From Oceanospirillum sediminis (lineage in GTDB: Bacteria; Pseudomonadota; Gammaproteobacteria; Pseudomonadales; Halomonadaceae), in contig NZ_JACJFM010000015.1 in assembly GCF_014164585.1 (NCBI RefSeq), forward strand, positions 51,250-115,249: DNA of 64,000 bases, given 5' to 3'. Numbering within the stretch: the stretch's first letter is position 1; the number at the start of each line of letters is the position of its first letter. Positions 28,056-36,975 of the stretch are shown here, piece after piece. The position numbers and the translations under genes were made by a program. The notes beneath the pieces are model-generated. The model was not told the origin of the DNA. It ran no database searches and saw nothing but the letters and a program-made list of their open reading frames with translations.

Positions 28056-29277
28056 CCGCAGGCTGAATTCGGGACGCCCGCCAGGCGGGATATAAAGTAG
28101 ACAGGAAACTCATCACCAGAGCCGAACTGACAATAATCCAGACATCATCCATCCGCAGTTCAGAAGGCAGATAGCTGATAAAGTAAACATTACTGTCCAG
28201 GAACTGAATATCAAATAACTGTTCAACCCAGGCGACGAAGTCACTGACATTCAGGGCAGCCAGTACACCAAGCCCTGTACCAATGGCAGTTCCTGTCAGA
28301 CCAATCACCACCCCCTGTACAATAAAGATGCCCATGATCATACCTGGTGTCGCGCCCAGTGTTCTGAGAATCGCAATATCACCTTGCTTATCGGTCACCA
28401 CCATGACCAGAGTAGAGACAATATTGAACGCAGCCACAGCAATAATAATGGTCAGTAACAGACCTATCATACGTTTTTCCATCTGGATCGCCTGAAACAG
28501 GTTGCCATGGGTTCGGGTCCAGTCACTACCACGCATATGCCTTGGCATATCCTGCAGTTGTTCCCAGACCACCTGGCGGGCATCAAACAGATCCGTCAGC
28601 TGCAGCCTTAAACCATGAATATCATCACCCAGACGCATCAGAGTCTGCATATCCTGCAGATGAGCCACCGCCAGGCTGCCATCCAGATCAGCACCAACAC
28701 TGAACATCCCCACCACAGTGAAACGCTTCATACGGGGAAACACACCTGCCGGAGTAATCGATGCTTCTGGTACCATCAGAGTTACTTTATCGCCAACAGT
28801 GACTCCCAGAAAGCGAGCCAGCAGATCTCCCAGTACAATGCCAAACTCTCCGGGTCTCAGATCATCCAGGCTGCCATACTTCATGTGCTGATCAATAATC
28901 GAAACACGACCTTCCTGCTCAGGCAGCACGCCATTAACCAAAGCACCCCGCACATTACCCCGGGCAGAAAACATTCCCTGAGCCTTCACATAGGGCACTG
29001 CAGCAATAATGCGTTCGTCTTTTTCCAGTTCCAGTGCGACTTCAGGCCAGTCCTGAAAGCTGCTTTGAGAAAATACCGTTGCATGGGGCACCATGCCCAG
29101 AATGCGCTGACGCAACTCCCGGTCAAAACCGTTCATAACGGACAGCACCAGAATCAGAACGGCAACCCCCAGGGTCAGACCCACCATAGAGGTCAGTGAA
29201 ATAAAAGAGATGAAATGATTACGCCGCTTTGCACGGGTATATCGTAATCCGATAAAAAAAGGAATTTTGTCTAACAT
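28036..29277 (-). CDS. lipoprotein-release permease LolC/LolE family
   Basis: MacB-like permease with four membrane helices: one near residues 20-45 (the FISLTSMVGLTLGVAVLILVLSVMNGFD region) and three in the C-terminal third, around a periplasmic domain. Only one permease gene is present, so the complex may use a single LolF-type homodimer or pair with a gene elsewhere. A TTG at 29295 extends the frame, but ATG 29277 fits the family N-terminus MLDKIPFFIGLRY (413 residues). Naming it lolC or lolE is not justified from sequence alone. Confidence 0.93.
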   Translation of the reverse strand: MLDKIPFFIGLRYTRAKRRNHFISFISLTSMVGLTLGVAVLILVLSVMNGFDRELRQRILGMVPHATVFSQSSFQDWPEVALELEKDERIIAAVPYVKAQGMFSARGNVRGALVNGVLPEQEGRVSIIDQHMKYGSLDDLRPGEFGIVLGDLLARFLGVTVGDKVTLMVPEASITPAGVFPRMKRFTVVGMFSVGADLDGSLAVAHLQDMQTLMRLGDDIHGLRLQLTDLFDARQVVWEQLQDMPRHMRGSDWTRTHGNLFQAIQMEKRMIGLLLTIIIAVAAFNIVSTLVMVVTDKQGDIAILRTLGATPGMIMGIFIVQGVVIGLTGTAIGTGLGVLAALNVSDFVAWVEQLFDIQFLDSNVYFISYLPSELRMDDVWIIVSSALVMSFLSTLYPAWRASRIQPADALRYE

Positions 29278-29603
29278 CGTGTCCGACTCAATCAAATACC
29301 TGTTTCAGGCTGAGGGCACATCATACGGGAAAGCGACGCTGTTCTGTAGTCGGTAACATAAGGAACTGAAGAAACGTCATCTGCCTGAATACCGTATACC
29401 GGACAATCAACCTGTCTGAATACGCCAGTCTTATTAAATCTGTGGACAATAGCGTTTTGTCTGCTAGAGTTCGCCATTTAACAGAACAGGCTTTTGTTGT
29501 CATGTCTGCATCATGCCATAGCAGAATGCAGAGATAAGACTACAGAAACCATCACAGGTTGCAGTCTGATCTCCGTTTCGGACTTATCAGGTAAAATAAA
29601 TTA
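29278..29603. other. divergent intergenic region lolC/E - aguA
   Basis: These 326 bases separate two divergent operons and must hold promoters for both. I see no convincing gene. No -35/-10 pair stands out clearly in either direction; TTGTCT at about 29459 with TAACAG 16 bases on is a weak plus-strand option. Confidence 0.4.
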
Positions 29604-30674
29604 ATGAGTACTCCCATCAATCAAGCCAGTGCTTATCGACTGTTACCCGAATGGGCCCCACAGAGTGGCGTTATGCTGACCTGGCCCCATGCTGACAGCG
29701 ACTGGGCACCTTTTCTGGAACAGGTTGAGCCTGTTTTCTTTGAAATAGCAGAGGCCATTGCCCATAGAGAGAAGGTACTGATCAGCGTTGCCAGTGAAGA
29801 AAAACAACAACAGATTCAGCAACATTTTCAGGCATTGAATCTGGACACACAGTTATCTGTTATTGTTATTCCGACCAATGATACCTGGGCTCGGGATCAT
29901 GGCCCGATTACCGTTCTCAAAGCCAATGAGGACGGTCATCAGAAACCTGTGCTACTGAATTTTACCTTTAATGGCTGGGGCAATAAATTTGACGCTGCTC
30001 TGGATACTCAGATCAATGAGCGGCTGGCGGAGAAAAATGCTTTTGCCTGCGAAATGGAAACCCTGGATATAGTACTGGAAGGCGGCAGTATAGAGGTTGA
30101 CGGCTTTGGTACTCTGCTCACGACCAGCGAGTGTCTGCTGGCACCGACCCGCAACCCGGATCTCAGCAAGGAACAGCTTGAAACTCTGCTGGCAGAGAAA
30201 TTTGGTCTGGAGCGTTTTCTATGGCTGGATCACGGCTACCTGGCAGGCGATGATACCGACAGCCATATTGATACTCTGGCTCGTCTGTGTGACCCTCATA
30301 CTATTGCCTATGTTCAGTGCACGGATAGTAATGACGAGCACTTTACCGCACTACAGGCGATGGAAGCCCAGTTGAAAACCTTTACAGATTATCAGGGCAA
30401 GCCTTACAAACTGGTTCCCCTGCCAATGGCACCTGCTTGCTATAGTGAAGAAAGTGACCGCTTACCTTCTACTTATGCCAACTTTCTGATCATCAATGGT
30501 GCAGTGCTGCTGCCCATTTATGGCGATCAGGAAAAAGATGGGCTGGCCATCTCCCGGATGAAGATCGCTTTTCCCGAACATGACATTCTGGCCATTAATT
30601 GTCGTCCCATTGTAGAGCAATATGGCAGCCTGCATTGCCTGACGATGCAACTGCCAGAAGGAGTCTTAGCATGA
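29604..30674 (+). CDS. aguA: agmatine deiminase
   Basis: Hydrolyses agmatine to N-carbamoylputrescine and ammonia. The 356-residue protein belongs to the porphyromonas-type peptidylarginine-deiminase family. Visible motifs are LTWPHADSDW, the WARDHGP loop, LEGGSIEVDG, GDDTDSHIDTLARL with catalytic His, and the C-terminal Cys345 in GSLHCLTMQLP. It overlaps the next gene by 4 bases (ATGA). With aguB it forms a complete agmatine-to-putrescine pathway. An AGG ribosome site lies about 12 bases upstream. No linked regulator or transporter is visible. Confidence 0.96.
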   Translation: MSTPINQASAYRLLPEWAPQSGVMLTWPHADSDWAPFLEQVEPVFFEIAEAIAHREKVLISVASEEKQQQIQQHFQALNLDTQLSVIVIPTNDTWARDHGPITVLKANEDGHQKPVLLNFTFNGWGNKFDAALDTQINERLAEKNAFACEMETLDIVLEGGSIEVDGFGTLLTTSECLLAPTRNPDLSKEQLETLLAEKFGLERFLWLDHGYLAGDDTDSHIDTLARLCDPHTIAYVQCTDSNDEHFTALQAMEAQLKTFTDYQGKPYKLVPLPMAPACYSEESDRLPSTYANFLIINGAVLLPIYGDQEKDGLAISRMKIAFPEHDILAINCRPIVEQYGSLHCLTMQLPEGVLA

Positions 30675-31597
30675 GTTCATCTGAAAATGGTACAGGCCTG
30701 TTAAAAGTTGGCCTGGTACAACAGCAGGCATTTAATGATAAAGAACAAAGCCTGGCAATCAGCGAACAGGGCCTGAGAGATCTCGCCGCTCAGGGGTGTG
30801 AGCTGGCTTTACTGCAAGAGCTGCATGCGACTCAGTATTTCTGCCAGACAGAAGATACAGAATTATTTGACCTGGCCGAACCATTAGACGGCCCAACCAG
30901 TCAGAAACTGGCAGCGCTGGCTAAAGAACTACAGATGGTGATTGTCGGCTCAATTTTTGAAAAACGTGCGCCAGGCCTGTATCACAATACCGCAGTGGTG
31001 TTTGAAAAAGATGGCACGCTGGCAGGCTACTACCGCAAGATGCATATCCCGGATGACCCTGGTTTCTACGAGAAGTTTTACTTCACGCCTGGCGATGCCA
31101 CCTTTAATGACGGCCGTCCTGGTTTTAGCCCTGTTGAAACCAGCGTAGGAAAACTGGGTGTACTGGTGTGCTGGGATCAGTGGTATCCGGAAGCAGCCCG
31201 CCTCATGGCAATGGCTGGTGCAGAAATACTGCTTTATCCAACGGCTATTGGCTGGGACCCTCGCGATGACACTGCGGAGCAAACCCGACAGCTGGATGCC
31301 TGGACCATTATTCAGCGCGCACATGCTGTGGCTAATGGCTTACCAGTCATGGTCGCTAACCGTGTTGGCCATGAAGCTGACCCAAGCGCTCAAAGTGAAG
31401 GCATTCAGTTCTGGGGAGGCAGCTTTATTGCCGGCCCACAGGGTGAGTTTCTACAGCACGCAGATGAAGAGTCCTGCTTGTTAGTGGCAACAATCGATAA
31501 ACAACGCACGGAGGATACTCGCCGTATCTGGCCATACTTCCGTGATCGCCGGATTGATGCCTATGGAGATCTGGCTAAGCGACACCTGACCCCCTGA
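30671..31597 (+). CDS. aguB: N-carbamoylputrescine amidase
   Basis: Nitrilase-superfamily hydrolase converting N-carbamoylputrescine to putrescine, CO2 and ammonia. The Glu-Lys-Cys triad is Glu50 (LLQELHATQYF), Lys123 (YRKMHIPDDP) and Cys167 (VCWDQWYPEAAR). GHEADPSAQSEGIQFWGGSF matches the AguB branch. ATG 30671 overlaps the aguA stop, with AGGAG seven bases upstream; the longer frame to 30599 is not used. The 308-residue length is normal. Translational coupling suggests equal production with AguA. Confidence 0.96.
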   Translation: MSSSENGTGLLKVGLVQQQAFNDKEQSLAISEQGLRDLAAQGCELALLQELHATQYFCQTEDTELFDLAEPLDGPTSQKLAALAKELQMVIVGSIFEKRAPGLYHNTAVVFEKDGTLAGYYRKMHIPDDPGFYEKFYFTPGDATFNDGRPGFSPVETSVGKLGVLVCWDQWYPEAARLMAMAGAEILLYPTAIGWDPRDDTAEQTRQLDAWTIIQRAHAVANGLPVMVANRVGHEADPSAQSEGIQFWGGSFIAGPQGEFLQHADEESCLLVATIDKQRTEDTRRIWPYFRDRRIDAYGDLAKRHLTP

Positions 31598-31620
31598 TAT
31601 CAACACGATGCTATTCGTAT

Positions 31621-31704
31621 AGAACCGCATGCCGACGTTGCGGTTCTTGATAACCAGAAATATAAAGCACTTTCCATTGAACTGCCGCCCTGATAAAGGG
31701 CGGC
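31621..31704. terminator. two hairpins after aguB
   Basis: The first stem is AGAACCGCA / TGCGGTTCT (31621-31629 with 31639-31647). The second is GCCGCCCT / AGGGCGGC (31684-31691 with 31697-31704, 5-base loop). They lie between aguB and the converging lipoprotein gene. Neither has a good T run, so termination is likely but unproven. Confidence 0.5.
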
Positions 31705-31757
31705 TGTAATCGACATACCCCGCCCCCGAACCGGCCAGCATATGCAACAGTATAGCT

Positions 31758-32579
31758 TTATAGCTCAAATGTACCTTGCTGTACTTTAAAACCTGGCAAA
31801 GTCCCCTCCAGCTCCCAGTTCCCCTTTACCCGGATATCAGGTTGTCTGCCGGACTGAAGCAAAGATAATAAGGCTCTGGAAGCCTGATTCCAGGAGAGTT
31901 CAACCGGAATACCCACTCGGGTTTCAGAGCCAGCAGCAACTTGCAACGGCTCAGCAATACTGACATTGAATGCATCCATCTGTCCGACACTAACCAGAGC
32001 ATTTAACCCGTTAAGACTGATCCCGAAACTATTCGGGTTCATAACAGGTAAGTGAACAAGAACTCTGAAGCCAGAAAGATTCATCTGTTCAATCTGAATT
32101 CCAGGTTCACCAACCACCGGCCATTGAGGTACAGGCAGCTGCTTTTCCAGTGACAGGGATTCTGTCCATTGCATGTTCAGTGGCCCCTGAACCTTAAGTA
32201 AAGAGTCTAATCGAAGATTAACATTCTGCTGTCCCTCTACGGATTTCAATAAAGGTTTCAGATCTGAAAACTTTATTGTAACCGGCACATTAATCTCACT
32301 GACCTGACCGGCTGGTAACCGGAGATTCGATAAAGTCCCCGACACCAGAGACTGGTTATTGACCAGAATCCGATAATCAGAAGGCAACATTGCCAGATTG
32401 ATCTGCCCCGGATTACTTACCTTCAGCTCAGTCATCAGCGTCATCTCTTCAAAGCTAACAGACTGCAAACTCAGCGAGTAATCAACGATCTCCGGCTTTC
32501 TGAGAGCATTCTCAGCCTGTTCTTTCAGCTGGGTACACCCCGACAGCACAATCATCAGAAACAAAAAAACTATTCTCAT
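31758..32579 (-). CDS. LEA type 2 (WHy-domain) lipoprotein
   Basis: A 273-residue lipoprotein: a short signal peptide ends in the lipobox LSGC (Cys15), followed by two LEA14/WHy-like beta-sandwich repeats (about 30-140 and 155-270). Each shows the motif of hydrophobic strands with a V-x-N-P turn (KVSNPGQINL; PVMNPNSFGI). GAGG lies five bases before the ATG. It begins 14 bases after the RimK-like ligase stop, so the two are almost certainly cotranscribed. LEA14-like proteins are linked to stress tolerance, but the role here is unknown. Confidence 0.85.
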   Translation of the reverse strand: MRIVFLFLMIVLSGCTQLKEQAENALRKPEIVDYSLSLQSVSFEEMTLMTELKVSNPGQINLAMLPSDYRILVNNQSLVSGTLSNLRLPAGQVSEINVPVTIKFSDLKPLLKSVEGQQNVNLRLDSLLKVQGPLNMQWTESLSLEKQLPVPQWPVVGEPGIQIEQMNLSGFRVLVHLPVMNPNSFGISLNGLNALVSVGQMDAFNVSIAEPLQVAAGSETRVGIPVELSWNQASRALLSLLQSGRQPDIRVKGNWELEGTLPGFKVQQGTFEL

Positions 32580-32593
32580 CTCTACCTCAATTT

Positions 32594-34066
32594 TCAGTTC
32601 TGGCCGTTGGCTCTTTTTTCAAGACGCACCAGAAACTCCTGCATAATCAACATATATAACTCTTCTTTCAGCCAGTCATCTTCAATGCCGGAGTCAATAT
32701 TCGGATTATCGTTCACTTCTATAATATAAGCCTTATCGCCTTTTTGTTTCAGGTCAACACCATACAAACCATTGCCAATCAAACGGCAGGCCTTCATCGC
32801 AGCATCCAGCACAGGTGCAGGCACCTCATACGCAGGAAGCGTTTCAGAACAGCCTGAAGCGGTCGCCTCTGAGCCATGCTGGTAGATCTGCCAGTGATCT
32901 TTAACCATATAGTAACGACAAGCAAAGATCGGCCGGTTGTTCAGGATACCTATTCGCCAGTCATAATCGGTGTACATGAACTCCTGAGCCAGAATCAAAG
33001 CTGACTTTTTCATCAGAGATGCCATTGAATCCACAAGCTCAGTACGATTATCCACCTTGACTACCCCTCTGGAAAAAGAACCGTCCGGGATCTTCAATAC
33101 CATAGGGTAGCCCAGTTTCTGTTCCAGATCGTCCAGAGTTGCCGTTCTTTTATCTGATACAATCAATGTCGCCGGTGAAGGCACCTTATTTACTCGCAAC
33201 AAATCAGCCAGAAACACCTTATTGGTGCATTTCAGAATCGATTCGGGATCATCAATTACGACCAGACCTTCTGTTTCAGCTTTACGCGCAAATCGGTAGG
33301 TATAGTGATCTATTGCCGTTGTTTCACGAATAAATAACGCATCAAACTCCGCCAGTCTGGAGTAATCTTTCCGGGTAATCAGTTCCGCTGAGATACCCAG
33401 CCGACGGGCAGCATCTACAAACAGGCTCAGGGCTTTCTGGTCGCTAGGAGGAAGAGACTCATCCGGGTTATGCAGAATAGCCAGATCAAACCGGGTCTGT
33501 TTTCGCCATTTTTTACTGCGCCATATTTTATGACTGAAGCGCTCAAGAGCCTGAGCAAATAACAGCTGGTCGTCTTCGCTCTGAATATCAGAAAGCCCCA
33601 CACAGCGAATCCGGTTCAGCTGCCAGCTCTGTTTGTATGTCATAGAAACATCAAGCACCGGAGCCGGAAAGCGTTCAAAAATCTGACGAGCCAGAGCCTT
33701 AAACGCGCTGGAACCGGTTTCACCGAAATACACTCTGAACGTATATTCTCCAGTCTCTGATATAAGCTCCAGCCCTTTTTCAAGGGGAACAGAACGCTCA
33801 AGCTGCATCAGATACAGCGATTTTTTACCCAGATCATTGATCACCTGAACGGAAGGGATCACCTTGTGCCCACGCGCTTCTGCCAATAAAGAACAATAAT
33901 ATCCCCGACTCAGGTAACGATAGTTATGACATAAGTTAACTACGCGGGCACGCTGCCTGGTTTTAACCGGCAAGGCCATATAATCATCAAAGGTAATCAA
34001 ATCCGGGCTGGAGTAATAAGGCTTCCAGTCTTTCAGATTCTCGACCACAATATAGAGCGAAGACAT
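32594..34066 (-). CDS. RimK-like ATP-grasp ligase with RLAN-type N-terminal domain
   Basis: A 490-residue protein with two parts. Residues 1 to about 180 match the RimK-like ATP-grasp N-terminal (RLAN) domain as I remember it (VNLCHNYRYLSRGYYCSLLAEARGHK region). Residues about 195-485 form an ATP-grasp amino-acid ligase: NKVFLADLLRVNKVPSPAT, VLKIPDGSFSRGVVKV (ATP loop, residues 323-338), and Mg-binding Glu450, Asn452, Asn454 in IIEVNDNPNID. RimK relatives add Glu to proteins or small molecules; the target here is unknown. It is divergent from the DUF2817 and GNAT-C39 genes. Start ATG 34066, with AGGGA 9 bases upstream. Confidence 0.9.
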   Translation of the reverse strand: MSSLYIVVENLKDWKPYYSSPDLITFDDYMALPVKTRQRARVVNLCHNYRYLSRGYYCSLLAEARGHKVIPSVQVINDLGKKSLYLMQLERSVPLEKGLELISETGEYTFRVYFGETGSSAFKALARQIFERFPAPVLDVSMTYKQSWQLNRIRCVGLSDIQSEDDQLLFAQALERFSHKIWRSKKWRKQTRFDLAILHNPDESLPPSDQKALSLFVDAARRLGISAELITRKDYSRLAEFDALFIRETTAIDHYTYRFARKAETEGLVVIDDPESILKCTNKVFLADLLRVNKVPSPATLIVSDKRTATLDDLEQKLGYPMVLKIPDGSFSRGVVKVDNRTELVDSMASLMKKSALILAQEFMYTDYDWRIGILNNRPIFACRYYMVKDHWQIYQHGSEATASGCSETLPAYEVPAPVLDAAMKACRLIGNGLYGVDLKQKGDKAYIIEVNDNPNIDSGIEDDWLKEELYMLIMQEFLVRLEKRANGQN

Positions 34067-34344
34067 AGCGCATAATCCCTGAAACAGAAGGCTATGGATA
34101 ATCCTGCTCCCCCACAGGGGCAGGTATACTTTACAAGAATGCGCGCAGTGTGCTCCTGAACCAGCCCCTCAGGCAAGTCTTTTTCATATCTGACTAAAAA
34201 AAACATTGCGTCCCATAAATAAGCAGACTTATTATCCACTCGCTGACCCCATGCTGGCCCAACGCCCATCAAGCGCCCCATCAGAAGGCCCCAGCGCCTA
34301 TTAAACATTTGCGTTAATTACTATGTTTTTTTTGAGGCGTGACT

Positions 34345-35445
34345 ATGCCTGTGCTAAAAACTCCGGTTGTACCGAACAACTTTGCTTTATCTTTTTCTTC
34401 AGCCCGCAAGGAGTTTCTATCTCTTGCTAATACCGCTCTGGATAACCTTCCCGGCCAGATCCTGCACTTTAATTATCCGGTATCAGGGCCATCAGGAGAA
34501 AGACTCAGTTCGGACTGGCTATGGCTGGGAGAAAATCGTGCTCCCTCAGTTCTGGTAATGATTTCAGGTACCCATGGAATTGAAGGTTTTGCCGGATCAG
34601 GGCTACAACGGCAGATATTACCAGACCTGGTTCAACTGCTACTGCAGCAAGGTAAACTGGCTGTTCTGCTAATCCATTCTCTTAACCCCTGGGGTTATGC
34701 CTGGCACAGAAGGACGGATCATCACAATATTGATCTGAACCGAAACTTTGTTGACTTTCGGACACCTGTTCCGGACAACACAGGGTATAGACTGATTGAG
34801 GCCGATTTATTATCAGACAGAGAAGTACGGCAGGCAAAACTCCATCAATGGGAAAAAGAGCTAGGCAGAAGAGATTATGAGCAAGCTATCTCTTCGGGTC
34901 AGTACTCTTCGCCTGATGGCTTGTTCTATGGTGGAATCAGACCCTCCTGGGGTAATAACACCCTGGTCAGCGGTCTGTCAACGCTTTCACTGGCTCACGC
35001 AAAGCGCATCGTTGTACTGGATATTCACAGTGGACTCGGCCCATATGGTTATGGCGAATTAATCAGTGACCATCCTTTGCATAGTGCTGGTGATAAGTTG
35101 TCACATCGCTGGTTTGGTTATCAGGTAAGTCATTCTGCACGGGGTAATTCGTTTTCAGTACCCAAAACCGGCCTGATCGACTTTTTCTTTCATGAAGTAA
35201 TCGGAAACCGGGGCTGTTTCCTGACTTACGAAATGGGTTCATTTGGTAATGATGCTCTGTTTGACCTGCTCTGTCAGGATCAGTATGAGTGGAACAAGAT
35301 AGATATGTACAGCGATGAAGAAAAGAGAAAGCAGCTCATGCTCGAGCATTTCTGCCCCTCAGATCCTCATTGGCAATACAGTGTAAGTAGTCGCTTCCGC
35401 CAGCTTGTAGGTATATCTGTCGATGCACTACTGGGGAGTCACTGA
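34345..35445 (+). CDS. DUF2817 M14-like zinc peptidase
   Basis: A 366-residue protein related to zinc carboxypeptidases/deacylases. Zinc ligands His77 and Glu80 are in GTHGIEG and His228 is in DIHSGLG. DLNRNF (130-135) supplies the substrate Arg, and Glu296 in TYEMGSFG is the likely catalytic Glu. There is no signal peptide, so it is cytoplasmic. ATG 34345 has GAGG seven bases upstream; the GTG two codons earlier is less likely. It is followed after 2 bases by the GNAT-C39 gene. It could remove amino acids from the C-terminus of a peptide made by the divergent ligase (inference). Confidence 0.88.
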   Translation: MPVLKTPVVPNNFALSFSSARKEFLSLANTALDNLPGQILHFNYPVSGPSGERLSSDWLWLGENRAPSVLVMISGTHGIEGFAGSGLQRQILPDLVQLLLQQGKLAVLLIHSLNPWGYAWHRRTDHHNIDLNRNFVDFRTPVPDNTGYRLIEADLLSDREVRQAKLHQWEKELGRRDYEQAISSGQYSSPDGLFYGGIRPSWGNNTLVSGLSTLSLAHAKRIVVLDIHSGLGPYGYGELISDHPLHSAGDKLSHRWFGYQVSHSARGNSFSVPKTGLIDFFFHEVIGNRGCFLTYEMGSFGNDALFDLLCQDQYEWNKIDMYSDEEKRKQLMLEHFCPSDPHWQYSVSSRFRQLVGISVDALLGSH

Positions 35446-35447
35446 AG

Positions 35448-36539
35448 ATGAATTACCGGGAAGCCTCAAAGGCTGATATCAGCGCACTAATCAGACTGGA
35501 AGAACTATGCTTTGCAGAAGACAGGCTATCCAGACGAAGCTTCAGTCACTTTATCGGAGCTCCAACAGCCAGAGTTGAAGTTGTAGAAGAAGAGGGGCAA
35601 CTAAAAGGTTATAGTATTGTGTTACTCAGGCGAGGAACCTGCCTGTCCCGACTGTACTCTCTGGCACTGGCACCTGAAGCCAGAGGCCAGGGCTGTGCCA
35701 GGCAACTGATCAGTAACGCAGAACGCTATGCTATTGAGCACGGCTGTGTCTTTCTGAGGTTGGAAGTACGCACTGATAATCAGCCTGCACTGGAACTGTA
35801 TAGACGGCTCGGCTTCAGAACATTCAGCACAATACGAAACTATTATGCAGATGGTTGTGATGCGCTGAGAATGGAGAAACACCTGATCAGAGCCATCAGA
35901 CCAACCCCGGTGAATTTGCCTTACTATAAGCAACAAACCGACTTTACCTGTGGTCCCAGCGCATTAATGATTGCAATGAAAAGCCTGGACCCGGGCTTTG
36001 ACATGACTCTGAGTGAAGAACTGCGGATATGGCGTGAAGCAACAACTATTTTCATGCAATCAGGGCATGGAGGATGCTCGCCCTACGGGCTGGCTATCAG
36101 TGCCTGGAAAAGAGGGTTCAGAGTACTTATCCATGCCAGCACAGTGGACACTCCTTTTATCGACACTGTCAGGGATCGACATAAAAAAGAGATTATGCAT
36201 AGTGTGCATCAGGACTTCATGGAACAAATTGATCGGACAGATATCACTGTGCTTCAGGAAAATCTGACACCGGACATGCTAAAGCAACACCTGAACAATG
36301 GTATGGTTGCAATCAGTCTGGTCAGTACCTGGCAGCTGAACCGACAAAAAGTACCGCATTGGGTCGCAGTTACGCAGGCAGATGAACACTATGTCTATGT
36401 AAGTGATCCTGAGCCAGACGAAGAAAAAATGCATACTGTCACAGATAACATTGCAGTTCCCCTGAAGATGGAGAATTTCAGCCAAATGGCCAGTTTTGGC
36501 AAACAACGTCAGCGATTTACTCTGTTAATTGGCTTATGA
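35448..36539 (+). CDS. fusion of GNAT acetyltransferase and C39-like cysteine peptidase
   Basis: Two domains in 363 residues. The N-terminal GNAT domain (1-145) has the acetyl-CoA loop LAPEARGQGCARQLI and a RimI-like ALELYRRLGFRTFSTIRNYY. The C-terminal domain (about 155-363) is a papain-fold C39-like peptidase with Gln162, Cys168 (TDFTCGPSALMIA), His304 (VPHWVAVTQ) and Asp320 (VSDPEP). There are no membrane or ABC parts. GAAG is upstream of ATG 35448, 2 bases after the DUF2817 stop, so they are coupled. The same fusion is known beside RLAN-type RimK ligases, to my memory. The substrate is unknown. Confidence 0.88.
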   Translation: MNYREASKADISALIRLEELCFAEDRLSRRSFSHFIGAPTARVEVVEEEGQLKGYSIVLLRRGTCLSRLYSLALAPEARGQGCARQLISNAERYAIEHGCVFLRLEVRTDNQPALELYRRLGFRTFSTIRNYYADGCDALRMEKHLIRAIRPTPVNLPYYKQQTDFTCGPSALMIAMKSLDPGFDMTLSEELRIWREATTIFMQSGHGGCSPYGLAISAWKRGFRVLIHASTVDTPFIDTVRDRHKKEIMHSVHQDFMEQIDRTDITVLQENLTPDMLKQHLNNGMVAISLVSTWQLNRQKVPHWVAVTQADEHYVYVSDPEPDEEKMHTVTDNIAVPLKMENFSQMASFGKQRQRFTLLIGL

Positions 36540-36571
36540 TCTGAGCATTGCCCCATCAGACACCAGCAAGA

Positions 36572-36596
36572 ACAGCCACAACAATATTGTGGCTGT
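36572..36596. terminator. hairpin between GNAT-C39 gene and the 37-codon ORF
   Basis: A 10-bp stem ACAGCCACAA / TTGTGGCTGT with loop CAATA. It lies 32 bases after the GNAT-C39 stop and 9 bases before the stop of the converging micro-ORF, so it may serve both. The T run is poor on both sides. Confidence 0.5.
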
Positions 36597-36605
36597 CCGG
36601 TATAA

Positions 36606-36719
36606 TCAGAAGTGGCTGACATCCAGTACAGGCTCTTTCATTCCATCAGGGTCATCGCTGTCATTCCAGTCCAGATTTCCTGTATCCAGATTCATCATAA
36701 CTTCTGCAAGAGTATACAT
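36606..36719 (-). CDS. acidic 37-residue micro-ORF
   Basis: Minus-strand frame encoding MYTLAEVMMNLDTGNLDWND and on to a C-terminal VLDVSHF, very rich in Asp (DSDDPDG). GGAGG sits seven bases before ATG 36719, one of the best ribosome sites in the window. A hairpin lies just past its stop. No family is recognised. It converges on the GNAT-C39 gene, so a link to that module is possible but only positional. Coding is supported by the ribosome site, not by length. Confidence 0.5.
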   Translation of the reverse strand: MYTLAEVMMNLDTGNLDWNDSDDPDGMKEPVLDVSHF

Positions 36720-36867
36720 TGCTCCCTCCGACTTAATTTCAGGGCTATCTGTTAAGTCTAGAAGAGTTACATAGTGTTACAGAGAAAAGAGCCTGAGAAT
36801 ATTTCAGAACGACCCGGCTGCCCCTGAAAAAAAGGCATAACCCGATACAAAGTTACCACGCATGACC

Positions 36868-36975
36868 TTACCAGGTTCTGAACATATGCTGTGCAAACTC
36901 TATGATGTTACTGCCAAAAAATATAATCAGCAGGAAAAATAACAGAATCTGTACGATAAACCCCAGATTAAACAT
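36868..36975 (-). CDS. 35-residue single-helix membrane micro-protein
   Basis: The minus-strand frame has one long hydrophobic segment of about 19 residues (FIVQILLFFLLIIFFGSNII), flanked by a short N-terminus and the tail EFAQHMFRTW. GGAGG is nine bases before ATG 36975. The composition is that of small regulatory membrane proteins. It lies downstream of sthA after a hairpin, and upstream of the acidic micro-ORF in the same direction. No family is recognised. Confidence 0.55.
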   Translation of the reverse strand: MFNLGFIVQILLFFLLIIFFGSNIIEFAQHMFRTW

